Below are positions 46,703 through 60,977 of a stretch of 64,000 nt of DNA, piece after piece (positions within the stretch are counted from its first letter, which is position 1; every line of letters begins with the position of its first letter). Origin of the DNA: Hyalella azteca (taxonomy: Eukaryota; Arthropoda; Malacostraca; Amphipoda; Hyalellidae); contig NW_025930738.1 of assembly GCF_000764305.2 (NCBI RefSeq), positions 216,014-280,013 on the forward strand, read 5' to 3'. The translations under genes were made by a program, and so were the position numbers. The notes under the pieces are model-generated. The model made no database searches and was not told the DNA's origin. It was given only the letters and a program-made list of their open reading frames with translations.

Positions 46703-46843
46703 GACACATTCTACCAATATATAGATGTGAACTGCACCGCTTCTACTTACGTATATCTAGATGTGAACTGCACCGCTTCTACTAACGCCAACATCTGCCT
46801 CTGGCCAGAACGGCTCTATAAGCTGGTCTCTGGCAATCGATGA
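46703..46843 (+). pseudogene. remnant E of a lectin-like exon 4
   Basis: Only the end of exon 4 survives, with GATGTGAACTGCACCGCTTC present twice in tandem (about 46726 and 46756). It is followed by ATCTGCCTCTGGCCAGAACG. The 3' continuation (AAGCTGGTCTCTGGCAATC) matches the flank of D. No upstream exons, frame maintained only locally. A dead tandem copy. Confidence 0.85.
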
Positions 46844-47439
46844 GTCTCTCCAAAATGTATTTTATATCGCATTACACTAAAGTTTGTTTCAAGGCGTACA
46901 TTTGAATCTATTTGTTCTTATGGTTATATATTCCTCACCATCTCCAAATATATGCAACCCAAACACTCATTATGACTTTCATTTAACCCCGCATTACATA
47001 CAAACAGACATCGCTGGCAAGGGTAGTAAATTATTTTGTTGCTTTATAGTTTATAGCAAGCCTTGTGATAATTGAAATTGTTGAAATTTATATCTTTATC
47101 GAAACAGGGGTTTGTTTGTTCTGAGTATCGTCAGTCTTACCAGACTTCGTGATTCAACGTGTCTATATATATTTAATGGCCGCGGCAATCATATAGTCCA
47201 AAGAAAGTGTGTTCCAATGAAACAATGGTTCCACTTAAAATTACACGGAGGAAACAAGTGCACAATGCACATACTTACGTGATCAATATCGCAAGGAAAA
47301 GGAAGAACATTCGAATAAATTTCAAGTTAAGCATCTCTCCCTATTTTACGTCACTCCAACTCCCTATACTCTACCAGAAGACGATAATCCGTGGTGCTAT
47401 CTTTGTTAGTGGTTCGGTTTTCCGACTGTTTGCTTTCCT

Positions 47440-47690
47440 TCATTACACAGAGCTCGGAGCTGTTTCATATTTCAAAGGACTTGGTTGTTCTTCTTTACTC
47501 AACCGAATAAGGTTGTTCTCCGTCACTCAACATAACTTTGTTTCTCTTCTAACCCAATTTTTCTTCGTTGATCTACTCCACTCAACCGAACGTGGTGGCT
47601 GTCCTTCACTCATCCTAAGTTAGTTGCTCGTCGTTACTCCATCAAACTTCGTTGATCTAGTTTACTGAACCGAACATGGTTGTGGCACTG
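47440..47690. repeat. degenerate minisatellite, second array
   Basis: Same CTCAACCGAAC motif as 46185-46440, in the duplicated flank of remnant E. Confidence 0.6.
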
Positions 47691-48339
47691 AGTCCTTTTA
47701 CAGTATACTTCAGGGGCAGCAAGGCAGCGCTCCGAAGGTCAACACGTACTCCAGAGTTCGGCCTCTCCTGACGCTGCAGGTTCTAGGCGACATCTCTTTA
47801 TATACTTTATATGCTAAAATTCTTCTAATGTGCTAGACCGTGATAAGTTTTTCAGTCTTACTCAGCCTTATAACTTTTCCATTACCTGATAGGTTTCGTA
47901 TAGAATGCAGGATTTTCATGCCTCGAAGTGCCCAAAAATAATCGTGCCCCTGACCGTCTCTCGAATTATTGAGATTAAGGCTACATCTTGCATTTAATTG
48001 TTCAACGTCTCAAAAACAGCCGCAGTTTATGTTTGCATAAACAGTTGAGCTCAGAAATACAATATTATTTAGCAAGCTATAATTATTATTAAAAATCTCA
48101 ATCTACTTTGTCTTAGTACGAGTTAGCTTTGCGTATAAAAGTATAAAATATACTCTTTGGTCTAATGAAACTATATGAATAGACTACTAAACAAAACAGA
48201 AGTGAGCAGTTTTAATCAATTCTTTAGCATTGCAATGCATTATGATTACGATTACAAAATTTCGATCACGCCTGTTATATTAAGAACTGTTCAAAATAAT
48301 AAATAAATTTTTGCAGGAAAATTATTTTCTTAAATTGCA

Positions 48340-48780
48340 CAAAAACTAGAAAATGAAAGACAAAAATACCCAGGAATATATTGCCATCTCACTGCACAAT
48401 GTACATTGCTCTGGCCACAGCTCGAGTGTACTGCTCTCTTGTAGTAAATTGCACAGGCAAAGTTCACTACTCAGCCATAATACTCTGCTTTCAGAGAGCA
48501 AGATGCTATACTTCAGCATGAGTGATCAATATACCATGTAATTTACAGAGAAATGATGTTCAGATTATGAAATTATGTGAGTGCAACCATATTTTAGTGA
48601 GGCAATTGTAAGGCACACTCCAGGAACTCCTTCAATTCGACGTACTTTGCTGTTCCTTCACACATTGGTCATTCGTCGTACATTGCACTACAATATTGTT
48701 CATATTTCTAACATACTGTTGGAGTGTTATAATTTAAAGTTTTATACATCTGCAGAAAACCGTTTGCTATGAATGTAAAT
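48340..48780. repeat. decayed minisatellite flank, copy 1
   Basis: Contains GAGTGATCAATATACCATG, then AAATGATGTTC, GATTATGAAAT and GCAATTGT..GGCAC blocks. The same blocks recur in order at 49740-49970. The TGCAC/GAGCGATCAATGTACTG flavour relates it to the array after gene B, suggesting decayed 3' flanks of further lost lectin copies. Confidence 0.45.
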
Positions 48781-49739
48781 TTTTGAGGATGAAATAACAA
48801 CAGATAAAAACATAACGGATGACGATTAGTGACATTTATCTGAAATTTTTTGATTAACGAATTTCAGTCGTATTATTTGGACCTAAAATATTCACCAGCA
48901 GTCTGCGTGGCTCTGTAGTCAGAGAGTGAATTGATTGAGGAATTTAATTCCAGTTAAAATGACCGATATTTTTTATCCATGATCGTTTATCAAAATAAAG
49001 TTTCATTTCAACATTTCAGCTCCATTTAATTGATGGACCCCATTTGTCTTTACTCAAAAAATAATAATGCCGATGGAAGGTTAAAATATTTAATTTAGCA
49101 ATGGTACCACTTTTCGTAAATGGTTCACATAAACTATACACGTTCCTGATGTTTTGAAACTTCAAAAACTGTTTTTTCGTGTTACATGACATGGTTTGAG
49201 ACGAAATAGATTTAATTTACACCTGAACTCATAATTTATAAGTTCATGTGCATCATGATTCAGGATGTTTTCACAATCATTTTTAGTTTTCAATCAGTTT
49301 TTGTATGACCTCTTCTAGTATTCATCATTGTTCGTGCTGACCTTGCCGCAGAGGTGCGTTTAATGGATAGCTCGTGATTATATTAGTGATGTGCAATGCT
49401 AATGAATCGCGTTCATTATATTGATTGTTTCGTGTGTCAATTTGTTTATTATTATTTTATTCATAGTTTTAGCTAAGTATTTTTAAAACGTGAAGTTATT
49501 TATTCTCATTTTACTTATTTATTTATTTTCTATTGCTGGATTCGTGAACATGAAACTTGAACCTCAAGTATTGTTCGATTCTAATCTGAACATGAAACCA
49601 AAGAACGAATTGGAAATTGAATGAACATTGAAGGGTTAGGCAAGCTTGTTATGTGTTATGGTTTGGTTTGTTAGGTTGGTTTAGGCCACATAAAAATATA
49701 TAAGTATATATGAACTCAATTATCTCTGAAGCATTAAGT

Positions 49740-49970
49740 AATGCAATGAGAGAGTGCAATTAACTGCATGTGAGGGATCAATGTATCATGAGCTAATGCA
49801 TTGTGTTGATAAATGATGTTCCGATTATGAAATAATGCGGGTTGCATCTACATTCAGAAGAGCAATTGTGAGATCCAGCACTCAAACAACACTCTCAGTT
49901 CGAAGACCATTGCTGTTTCATGCAACATTGGCCCTTCAGGGCACATGGCACTCGTATTATACATAGCTTT
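49740..49970. repeat. decayed minisatellite flank, copy 2
   Basis: Matches 48500-48700 block by block: GAGGGATCAATGTATCATGAG, AAATGATGTTCCGATTATGA, GAGCAATTGTGAG, TTCGAAGACC..TTGCTGTT. Only moderate identity. Confidence 0.45.
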
Positions 49971-49999
49971 TGCTTCCGATATGGTGTGCAACTGAGTAG

Positions 50000-52100
50000 T
50001 ACATATTTTAATTTACCGTTCTTTATAAAAACAAAAACATGCTAACGGTCCGAGGAATTCTTTAGGGATGAAAACAAAGACATATATGAAAAAAGAGCCG
50101 AGGAAGATTACTGCCATACATCTGCAACTTTTAATTATGAACTCGGGTCTAATTGCTGTAACATGAAATGCCGAATTACGTAGAACTGTACGTAGTCGCA
50201 GTACGTTGAACTGTAGTCGCAGTTCGAATGAAATGAGAAATTAATTATATTTCAATTCAATGACAGGTCTTTTTTAATTATCAACCCTTATAATTGTAAG
50301 TTTCTAATTAATTGCAAGAAAGACACATTTGTCTTAACTCAGATATAAGAATACCTTTATTATCTTGCACTCGTTTCATTTGTGTTAAATGGTTTGCGCG
50401 AACTATTATTTAAATGAATTTTGAGCTTTCAAAAAATATTTTTTCGAGTCCCATGATAAGGCTCTAAGCTTCAAGCCTTCTGAATGTATATTACTTCAAG
50501 CTGAATTACTGTATAATTCGGTACGAGAGCAATTACGAGATCGTTCGTATATTGTGAGTTTTATTTCAAGTTAGGCCCTTGAAGCAGGGTCATAAGAATG
50601 CCATTAAAAATGGAAGTAGTCGTAAAATGTAACTTGAAAATGTTTTCCAAGTTAATTGAGCTCTAATTTCCAGTAATTTATTGTCTCACTAGTCAAGTTC
50701 AAAAGAAATTCCATCCGGAAATATCGATTGCTTTCCAACAATTCTCCTAAGAAATATACAAATGTGTTGCCGTGTCTCCTGCCGGTCATCTGCATTAATG
50801 AATTTTAGCGGATTGGTCTAACAAATTACTTATTCTATACATGAGTTAATATCTGATTATATTAAAATCATATTTCAACAGCTGCGTAGTCATTTAACGA
50901 AATCTTTTCTCACTTAATGATCATTTTTTATCTGTTTTTAAGGTAACTTTCACTTCATCAAAAGTTTCTTTATGGTATCATAAATTTGAGTAAGTCGTTC
51001 TTTTTGGATTGGTTCCTTTCAGAAGCTAATGCTATTATACTTCTAATCTATTATCAACATCATCAGAGGTGATTGGACCATCTCGCTGGTACTTTATTTT
51101 CGTGAATATATTAGCACGTAATGAAAATGACTGACAGACGCGCGAAGTACATAGAAGAGAGCAATATGGTGAGGTGAAAATCGTTTGGCAGGTAAAAAAT
51201 ACTTGCCCTGACAAAACTTTATTTAGATGCTCAAAGTTAAACTAATATTAAAGCATTTGCCAATCAATCTTTTTTTTCAGAAGTAATTCTGATTTAGAAT
51301 CAATATCTCGTGTCATAGATACGAAGTAACGCCAACCAAACTACACAGCTCAGTGTGGAGACAATGCAGCTTATGGCCTCGGTTTTGTTTCCAATATTAT
51401 CTAAATTGATGGTCAGGAATAATGAAACAGTTATTCGTCATGATCAACGTCATGGAAGCTCGTACGAAGTGAACATATAATCTCCCGGGCATCCCCATTT
51501 ACATGTGAAATATTCTGAGCGACTAGCTATAGTGTTTCTACTGGGCTCTTTATTCTGGGCTGTCACTGCTATCATTCCCTACTTAGAAATTAGACACGCA
51601 CTCTGTGCCGATTGACCAAACAGAATAATTTTGCCTGCAGGGTCGGAACCATAATCTCATTTTCTTTCAAAGCGATGCATTGCGTCGCATTTAATTTCAA
51701 TCCTGCTAGACAATGCAGCTCCAAATGACTACCATTATATGAGCTTTTGGTTACGAAGATAGGGTAAGTAATGAGGTTCAGCATTGACTATTTAATTACC
51801 GAATGTTTACATTAACAGTGCTGAATGACATAATAAAATGATTTTCCTCAAATACCATTGCGAAGCACTTTCAATTTATATACGATTTGGATTTCGTACA
51901 AATGAGGGTACCGAAAAGACTTCTTCTTCGAGGAAGATCTTAGCCATCAGTTATAATGCATAAGAATCGCAATTATTATAGACCAAGTTATATGGTTAAT
52001 CATGACAATTAATCTATCATGGCAGCGATCATTTTCTAATTATAGGGCGAATCAAACAGTTCGTAATTAAGCTCTATATCCTTCGTCTATCCAATACATC
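50000..52100. other. gene-poor stretch, nothing recognised
   Basis: AT-rich and without coherent ORFs, splice-consistent exons or identifiable repeats. Confidence 0.45.
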
Positions 52101-52127
52101 TTTTGATACACAGATTACCAAAATGGG

Positions 52128-53036
52128 GTCATATTTGACCCCAGTCTCTTATATCCCTTTTAACATGCAATTATAGTCTTTTCTTCAATAATAATGGATA
52201 AAAATACTAGTTGGACCATTTTGAAGCTTTACTTAGAAATGTTAACATGCCAAAACTTTTATTTATAAGAACGGAATCAAACTTCCAGAAAACACTTCAT
52301 AGTGGTTATACAAATAGTTAAACATCACAGTTTGTGCAAGTGATTACATTGGATTCTATATTCTACTGCCTTCTTTTCTGAGCAAGTATTTATCATATTC
52401 ATGATACTACCATCAAACAGTAGTTGGAATGCACTTATTGGCGTATCTATGTTTTTACTGATGCCAGTAAGTCCAGATATGCCACGCGCATTTCGCCTCA
52501 AAGTTCTTCGGTTAGTGAAAGGGGCTTTTTCTTCCAGTTTGTCCCATCTCTTGACTGTATGTATTCATCATCATCGTTGTCTCCATCAGAGTTTTCTACA
52601 GAACTAGAAGCTGAAGAATCCTCTTCATTAGGCAAGAGCTTTTCTTCATATTCTGAATCTTCGTCACATTTGAGTTCTTCTTCACTATCGACCTCCAAAT
52701 CTGATAAATATTATTCATAATTTCTCCTATTTCATCATCAGTAAGAAATTTACGAGACATTGCTAAGGTAATTAAATCTGTAAAAGGCTAAAAAATAGTT
52801 AATTTTAATATAGAATAATTTTTAGGAGGAAATTTCTCTTCCTGAAATGGGGTCAAAAATGACCCTGACATCATATCTATCATATATCTATATCATAGTA
52901 ATTCTCTAGACATTTTCTTCTAATGTTTTAGACTTCATTTCAGAAAGAAAACCAAAGTTTGGTAAATTTTCAGGAGGTAGTTAACAAATTATTGCAAAAT
53001 TTTACATTCTGGGGTCATTTCTGACCCCATTTTGGG
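52128..53036 (-). mobile_element. piggyBac-like element, internally deleted
   Basis: Ends are inverted: CCAAAATGGGGTCAT..TTGACCCC on the left, and GGGGTCATTTCTGACCCC followed by ATTTTGG on the right. A further copy of AATGGGGTCAAAAATGACC lies inside at 52844-52862. Between them is a broken piggyBac transposase start. About 0.9 kb in total, against more than 2 kb for intact elements. A TTAA target duplication is not evident at these ends. Confidence 0.7.
52330..52760 (-). pseudogene. piggyBac transposase N-terminal fragment
   Basis: Starts at 52760 with MSRKFLTDDEIGEIMNN. After a frameshift there is a very acidic stretch (52698-52498, EVDSEEELKCDEDSEYEE and SRDGTNWKKK). After a second frameshift comes RRNARGISGL and DTPISAFQLLFDG..MNMI. 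The acidic N-terminus followed by the TP..AF..LFD..M..MI block is typical of piggyBac transposases. The catalytic domain is missing. Dead. Confidence 0.75.
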
Positions 53037-53880
53037 TCTAGAAGAGATATTATACGAAAAATTAGAGATGAAACATGGCAATGGAGTTACTCAGATTAAA
53101 GTATTTGCGATGAATTCTACCCAGAACATGACTTCGATCATCAAATATTTCTAAATTTAAAATTTTTTAAGAGGAAAGGCAAGCAAATTGGTGTGGTCGG
53201 GTGATGCAAAGAAAATTCAAACGGCTTATCACCAATGACAGTGAGATGCGTATTGCTGATTATATTTAATTACGAAGTCGCTACATTTCCATTCAAAAGA
53301 GAAGGCAGCTGTAGGAATTTCCAATTAATTTTGTTCGATAATTAAAAATTAACGAAGCAAATTTTTAATTTTCATCACATTGTTCCATAGCAGTTATCTC
53401 CGTATAATGTATTGTTATAATTTGAAAGAATTGGAAGGCAACAACTAGTGTCATTGATGTTCCCTCGGTAGCAGTGTCATTGATGGTTCCCCTGCATATT
53501 TCTCCAAACAATTTGGAGATATACATTGGAAAATTAATCGTTTCTCGTTATTCGTTTGGCATATAAATTGTCTTCTAAACGCACACAATTCCTTGGTGTA
53601 TCAATAAAAAATAGGATTCATATTTATAATATGACTTCGTAATATCGTAATAGCTTTCTCGGTCAGGTAGTGAAAAATGCACATAAAACATAAAAGTTTT
53701 TTTTTTCATTTACAGAAAATGTATTTTAAGCCTCCAAACTTTGTGGATTATGAACGTTGTTGCACGTCTTTAGATGGTACCAGAGTAAATTTTGTTTAAT
53801 TAAAAAACTATGCACGGGGCACGGAGCCTGTAAGTTAACTTGACGCGAATTAATTATTATAATAGGCTTTCTTCAATGGT

Positions 53881-54446
53881 AAATAAATAAATATAAAAAC
53901 AGTTTTTAGAAACCACGTTTGTCTTGTGGTTACAAAACTAAAAGCAATGAAATAAAATAAATAAATAAATACTTTTAAAAACCACGTTTTCTTACCGGAC
54001 AAAAAATAAACATAAACTTTTTCAGTGAGTTGTCCTAAATTTTATTCTTGACCTAAAATGAAGTCTAAAGTTTAGTTTTTCAAATCTTATGCTGAGAAAA
54101 CACAAAAAAACGTAGGGCGGGCTGTAAGACACATCCATTACCCAAGTTCTATTAATCATAATATTTAATCTGTAGCTCCCCAAAATATATGATATTTAGA
54201 TCTTCACAGTGCCCGCCTCACGATTTTTGTATTTTCTGTGCATAAGATTTGAAAAACTAAACTTTAGACTTCATTTTAGGTCAAGAATAAAATTTAGGAC
54301 AACTTACTGAAAAAGTTAATGTTTATTTTTTGTCCGTTAAGAAAATGTGGTTTTTAAAAGTTTTTTTCTTTCATTTAATTGTTTTTACTTTTGTAACCAC
54401 CAGAAAAACATGGTTTTTAAAAACGGTTTTTATATTTATTTATTTT
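53881..54446. mobile_element. foldback element with about 245-bp inverted arms
   Basis: Left arm 53881-54126 and right arm 54206-54446 are inverted copies. For example, GACCTAAAATGAAGTCTAAA on the left is mirrored by TTTAGACTTCATTTTAGGTC on the right, and AGGGCGGGCTGT by ACAGTGCCCGCC. The spacer is about 80 bp. The outer ends are AAATAAATAAATATAAAAAC-like. No transposase. High arm identity suggests it is fairly young or maintained by conversion. Confidence 0.85.
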
Positions 54447-54657
54447 AATTGGATTAATACAGTTCACATGATTAAAAAGCATGACTATATGGAGATGTAC
54501 AAGAAATTATTACAGGTTCAAGTGTAAAATTTATGGTTTCAAATAGTCATTGATGCATTATTAAGAGATTAGTTTAGTCACGGATACAATAGTGTTTGGA
54601 CTCTGATTTTGACCAAAGTTTTCAGTAGTTATAGGTCGTGGTACAATTCATCGTTAA

Positions 54658-55368
54658 GGGGACCGACCGGGCTAAAATTTTCAATTTTGGCGTTTTTCGG
54701 TTTTTGTGCTCATCTGAAAGCTGCAATTCTGCTCTTTCCAATGGTACCACTGCCATTGCTGTACGCCAATATTTACGTTCATGACGTCTCTTTAAAGGGA
54801 AGCGGGTGGGAGAGTTCTTTAAGAAATTAGATATAAATTAATTAGCTGCTGAAATCTTTGAATATAGTTTCTACTTGAGTTGTGCTGCAGTTACATGCTT
54901 AGTCTCATCTTAAAGCTGACATTCTGAGCTTTCCAACGATACTACTGCCATCTATATACGGCAATATTGACGCAGATGGCCCGCCTTTATTTGGGGGCGG
55001 GGGATGGAGTTCCTTAAGTAAATAGACGAGAGATAATTACAGCGGCAAGACTACATATCTGGGTGCATCTGGAATAAAAAAAAACTAGGTGGAAAATGAA
55101 AAAAGTGATGTTAGAGTCGATAGATATGGTCTTTACGAATCGAATGATACGTGTCTCGATGTTGTAGGATGATATTTGTGGGAGGAGATAGATTTTCTGA
55201 AGTACCCCTTTTTTTGCCGTTTTCTATGAATTTCACGTTTTCTATAAATTTTTTCGAAAAATTCATAGGAGCAAAATGTTTTTTATTTTACATTTTACGT
55301 ATGTATGTGAAGTTTCATGACAATCGGATAATAACTGTAGAAGTTTTCCGTATGCCCGGTCGGTCCCC
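54658..55368. mobile_element. TTAA-flanked MITE (piggyBac type), 711 bp
   Basis: Perfect 15-bp terminal inverted repeats GGGGACCGACCGGGC / GCCCGGTCGGTCCCC, with TTAA on both outer sides (54654-54657 and 55369-55372). TTAA duplication is the hallmark of piggyBac-type insertion. Internally two related 150-bp blocks (near 54700 and 54900) share a TTTCCAAYG(A/G)TAC-CACTGCCAT core. No ORF of note. Confidence 0.88.
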
Positions 55369-55399
55369 TTAAAATTAGCTGCCGCCCCGCAAAAAATAA

Positions 55400-58000
55400 G
55401 ATTGCCACATTTTTGTAGCCCTCAAGTTGCATAGCGGAACGGGTAAAATTTTTAAATATCTATTAGGCTGAAAGATAAGACAGCGCATTTGTTGGGAATG
55501 ACGCTTCTACGTTATCCATATTTGAAAATTTACCATTTATTTTTCCATAGTTTATGGGATATCATAGGACTGCTCCAACGAACTACATGTAAATTGCGTA
55601 AATTATACAAAACCATATGATGTATGACGTGCTACATTCATCATACATATCGAGCAGTTGCTTCACTCAAGTTTACTGCCACGCAGACCTTCCGAGCGAA
55701 AATACATGAATTTTTTGGGGAAAAAGCTCTATCTTCAAGAATAACCTTAACTCTCAGGCCTTTAAAAAACTACATAGATATTATTAAACTCAATCGTGAC
55801 TATATTAATTAATGTTGCTGGATTTACTATAGCGTATTCGACTCATGAATTTCAGACTGATAGGGATTAGATGCGCCTCTTTTAACACAGTCTACGCTGT
55901 TAATTATGGTAGAGAATTCAATGCATAGAAAACTTCATAGCACTAACACTATTATATTACTTTACATTTTATATAGTCGTCACAAGTCCACAACTAAGAT
56001 TTTCTGTTTTCCATGGATTAATCTGTCGTAAACGAAAGTGTACTAGCGTACACCTTGGTGTACATGGGGCAAAAAATTGTTGTATGATGTGTACGCGGAT
56101 GTATACATTCCAGGTACATCCGCGTCACGCCGTCACCGTGCGGCTACAATGAATGTTTCGGGGCTTGGGAGCATTTAATATTCTCAGCAAGCTGAAAATA
56201 TCTAAAAATAGGGTGAAAATTACACACAATGTATATCGGGCCACATGACTTGGTGCAGACAGTGCAGGCCGCATATCTTTTTTAATATAGTAACGTAGTA
56301 ATTAATATAATAAACTCTGAATCACAGCCAAAAATAATCACCTTCGTGTCGGCTTTGCCTCATAGGTGTTTCACTGTTGCATTGAATGGTTTTGTGGGAA
56401 TATAAACTCAGCCAATGTTCGGTGTGTAGTTTCGTAAACATTATGAGTATTAAAATAACAGGCAAATTGACTTGGGGTGAGACAAGGCAGAGACATGGTG
56501 AGTAAGGGTAAGTAGGAATGTAGGATATGTAACTGTATGACTTACGGTCAGTGAAGGTAAGGACGAGGTGAATAAGAGCAATTACTTTTATTACCTTAAG
56601 GTGAGTAAGGGGTAGATGCTTGCGGAAGTGAATGGGAATGGGCAATTGAACGATGTTTTAAAAAATTTCCGAGATCTTAATGTCCTTGCCGTATCGCTGT
56701 TGAGAATACTTTAGTTTAGGGTACAAATGCACGCATCTGCTCTGCTTTCGACCAGAGTGCTCAGTAGTGACGTGTCGGGGTCACAGTCTCAGCTTTATAA
56801 AGATAGCTTGTTCGTTTTCGCATATTTTTTGAAACCCCATCGCTATCAAGCGTATGGGGTTTACAGTATATGTCAAAAGACTAATTCAGTGTGGTTGAAG
56901 GAGGTAAGGGGAACGTCTATCTTAAAATTTATCTCGGCTATTTACAGACGGATCACTCTGAACTGAAACTTGGTACACATACGTAAATTAGAAAAAAACT
57001 CGCATTTTGCTCATGTGAATTTTTCGATATAAATAAAAGATGACGTGAAATTCTAAGAAAACGGCCAAAAAGGGTGTACATTTGAAATCTATCTCCTAGG
57101 ATTTTCAAGCCACGACATCGAGACACAAATTATTCGATGCGTAAGGACCATTCTACAAAACTGGGTAGGCATTTTTTGAAATTCTAATTTTTGCAGGTGG
57201 GGGCTATTTTTCGTAAATTTTCCAGAAATTTTTCGATTTTCTCCCCACTTTTTACTAAGTAAAATCCAAACTATAATGAAATTAGAAAACGAAAACAAAC
57301 TATAATGAAATTAGAATGCGAATCGAATTATATACATATGTCTCATTGTTGTAGCTTCAAAACTCTAGGAGGAGATAGATTTGCCGTGAGAGAGGTTTTC
57401 ATGTTTTCAAACTTTTCAGTAGAGGCGAAAAACCGTGGCGCGCTATGTAAAGGCATGTAACGTAGCTTAGATACCAAAAGTAAGCGGTTTCTCACTTCAA
57501 AGTCAGTCAGCGGTGCATAGGACGACTAAAATACTAAATCAACACCTTGAATGTCTTTTTAATAAATAAACCAGATGTGTTTGCGATAATGCTGGATTGA
57601 CCCTGAAGTCCGGGTTATAGTAGACATTAATAGCCTTATTCTGTTTGCGCCACCGCAGGGAACAGGTGTGTACTGTGTACTTTATCATCGGATATTTTAA
57701 AGTAGGACCAATGCTGTTGTATTGTATTTCATGATTTTGCAATTAAGTGTGTGAAATTATAATTGTTCAAGTTTAGGATTTAGGAATTATTGTCTCTATG
57801 GCTTGTCCAATTTGTAAACTTAGCCGTAATGTTCATCTCTCATGCAGGGAGACCTTCGAAGCCTAGACTCGACTTCGATTCTTACATACTTGTTGTCATC
57901 TTTCGTGTTGAATGAAATCTTAATATTTAGTCGTCTTTGTGATGAACTGCGTGAAGCGTGTCGAACCTGAAGGGTTATTGAGGAATAGGTTATGGTTTTG
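55400..58000. other. intergenic DNA with hairpins and a diverged MITE relative
   Basis: Two tight inverted repeats lie at 56049-56064 (GTACACC TT GGTGTAC) and 56093-56125 (ACGCGGATGTA..TACATCCGCGT). The stretch 56890-57420 shares GGAGGAGATAGATTT and TCTC.TTGTTGTA motifs with the MITE at 54658, so it may be a decayed relative. No amylase 5' exons were recognised although they would be expected here. Confidence 0.4.
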
Positions 58001-58012
58001 AATTACGCCCAG

Positions 58013-60977
<2,965 letters not shown>

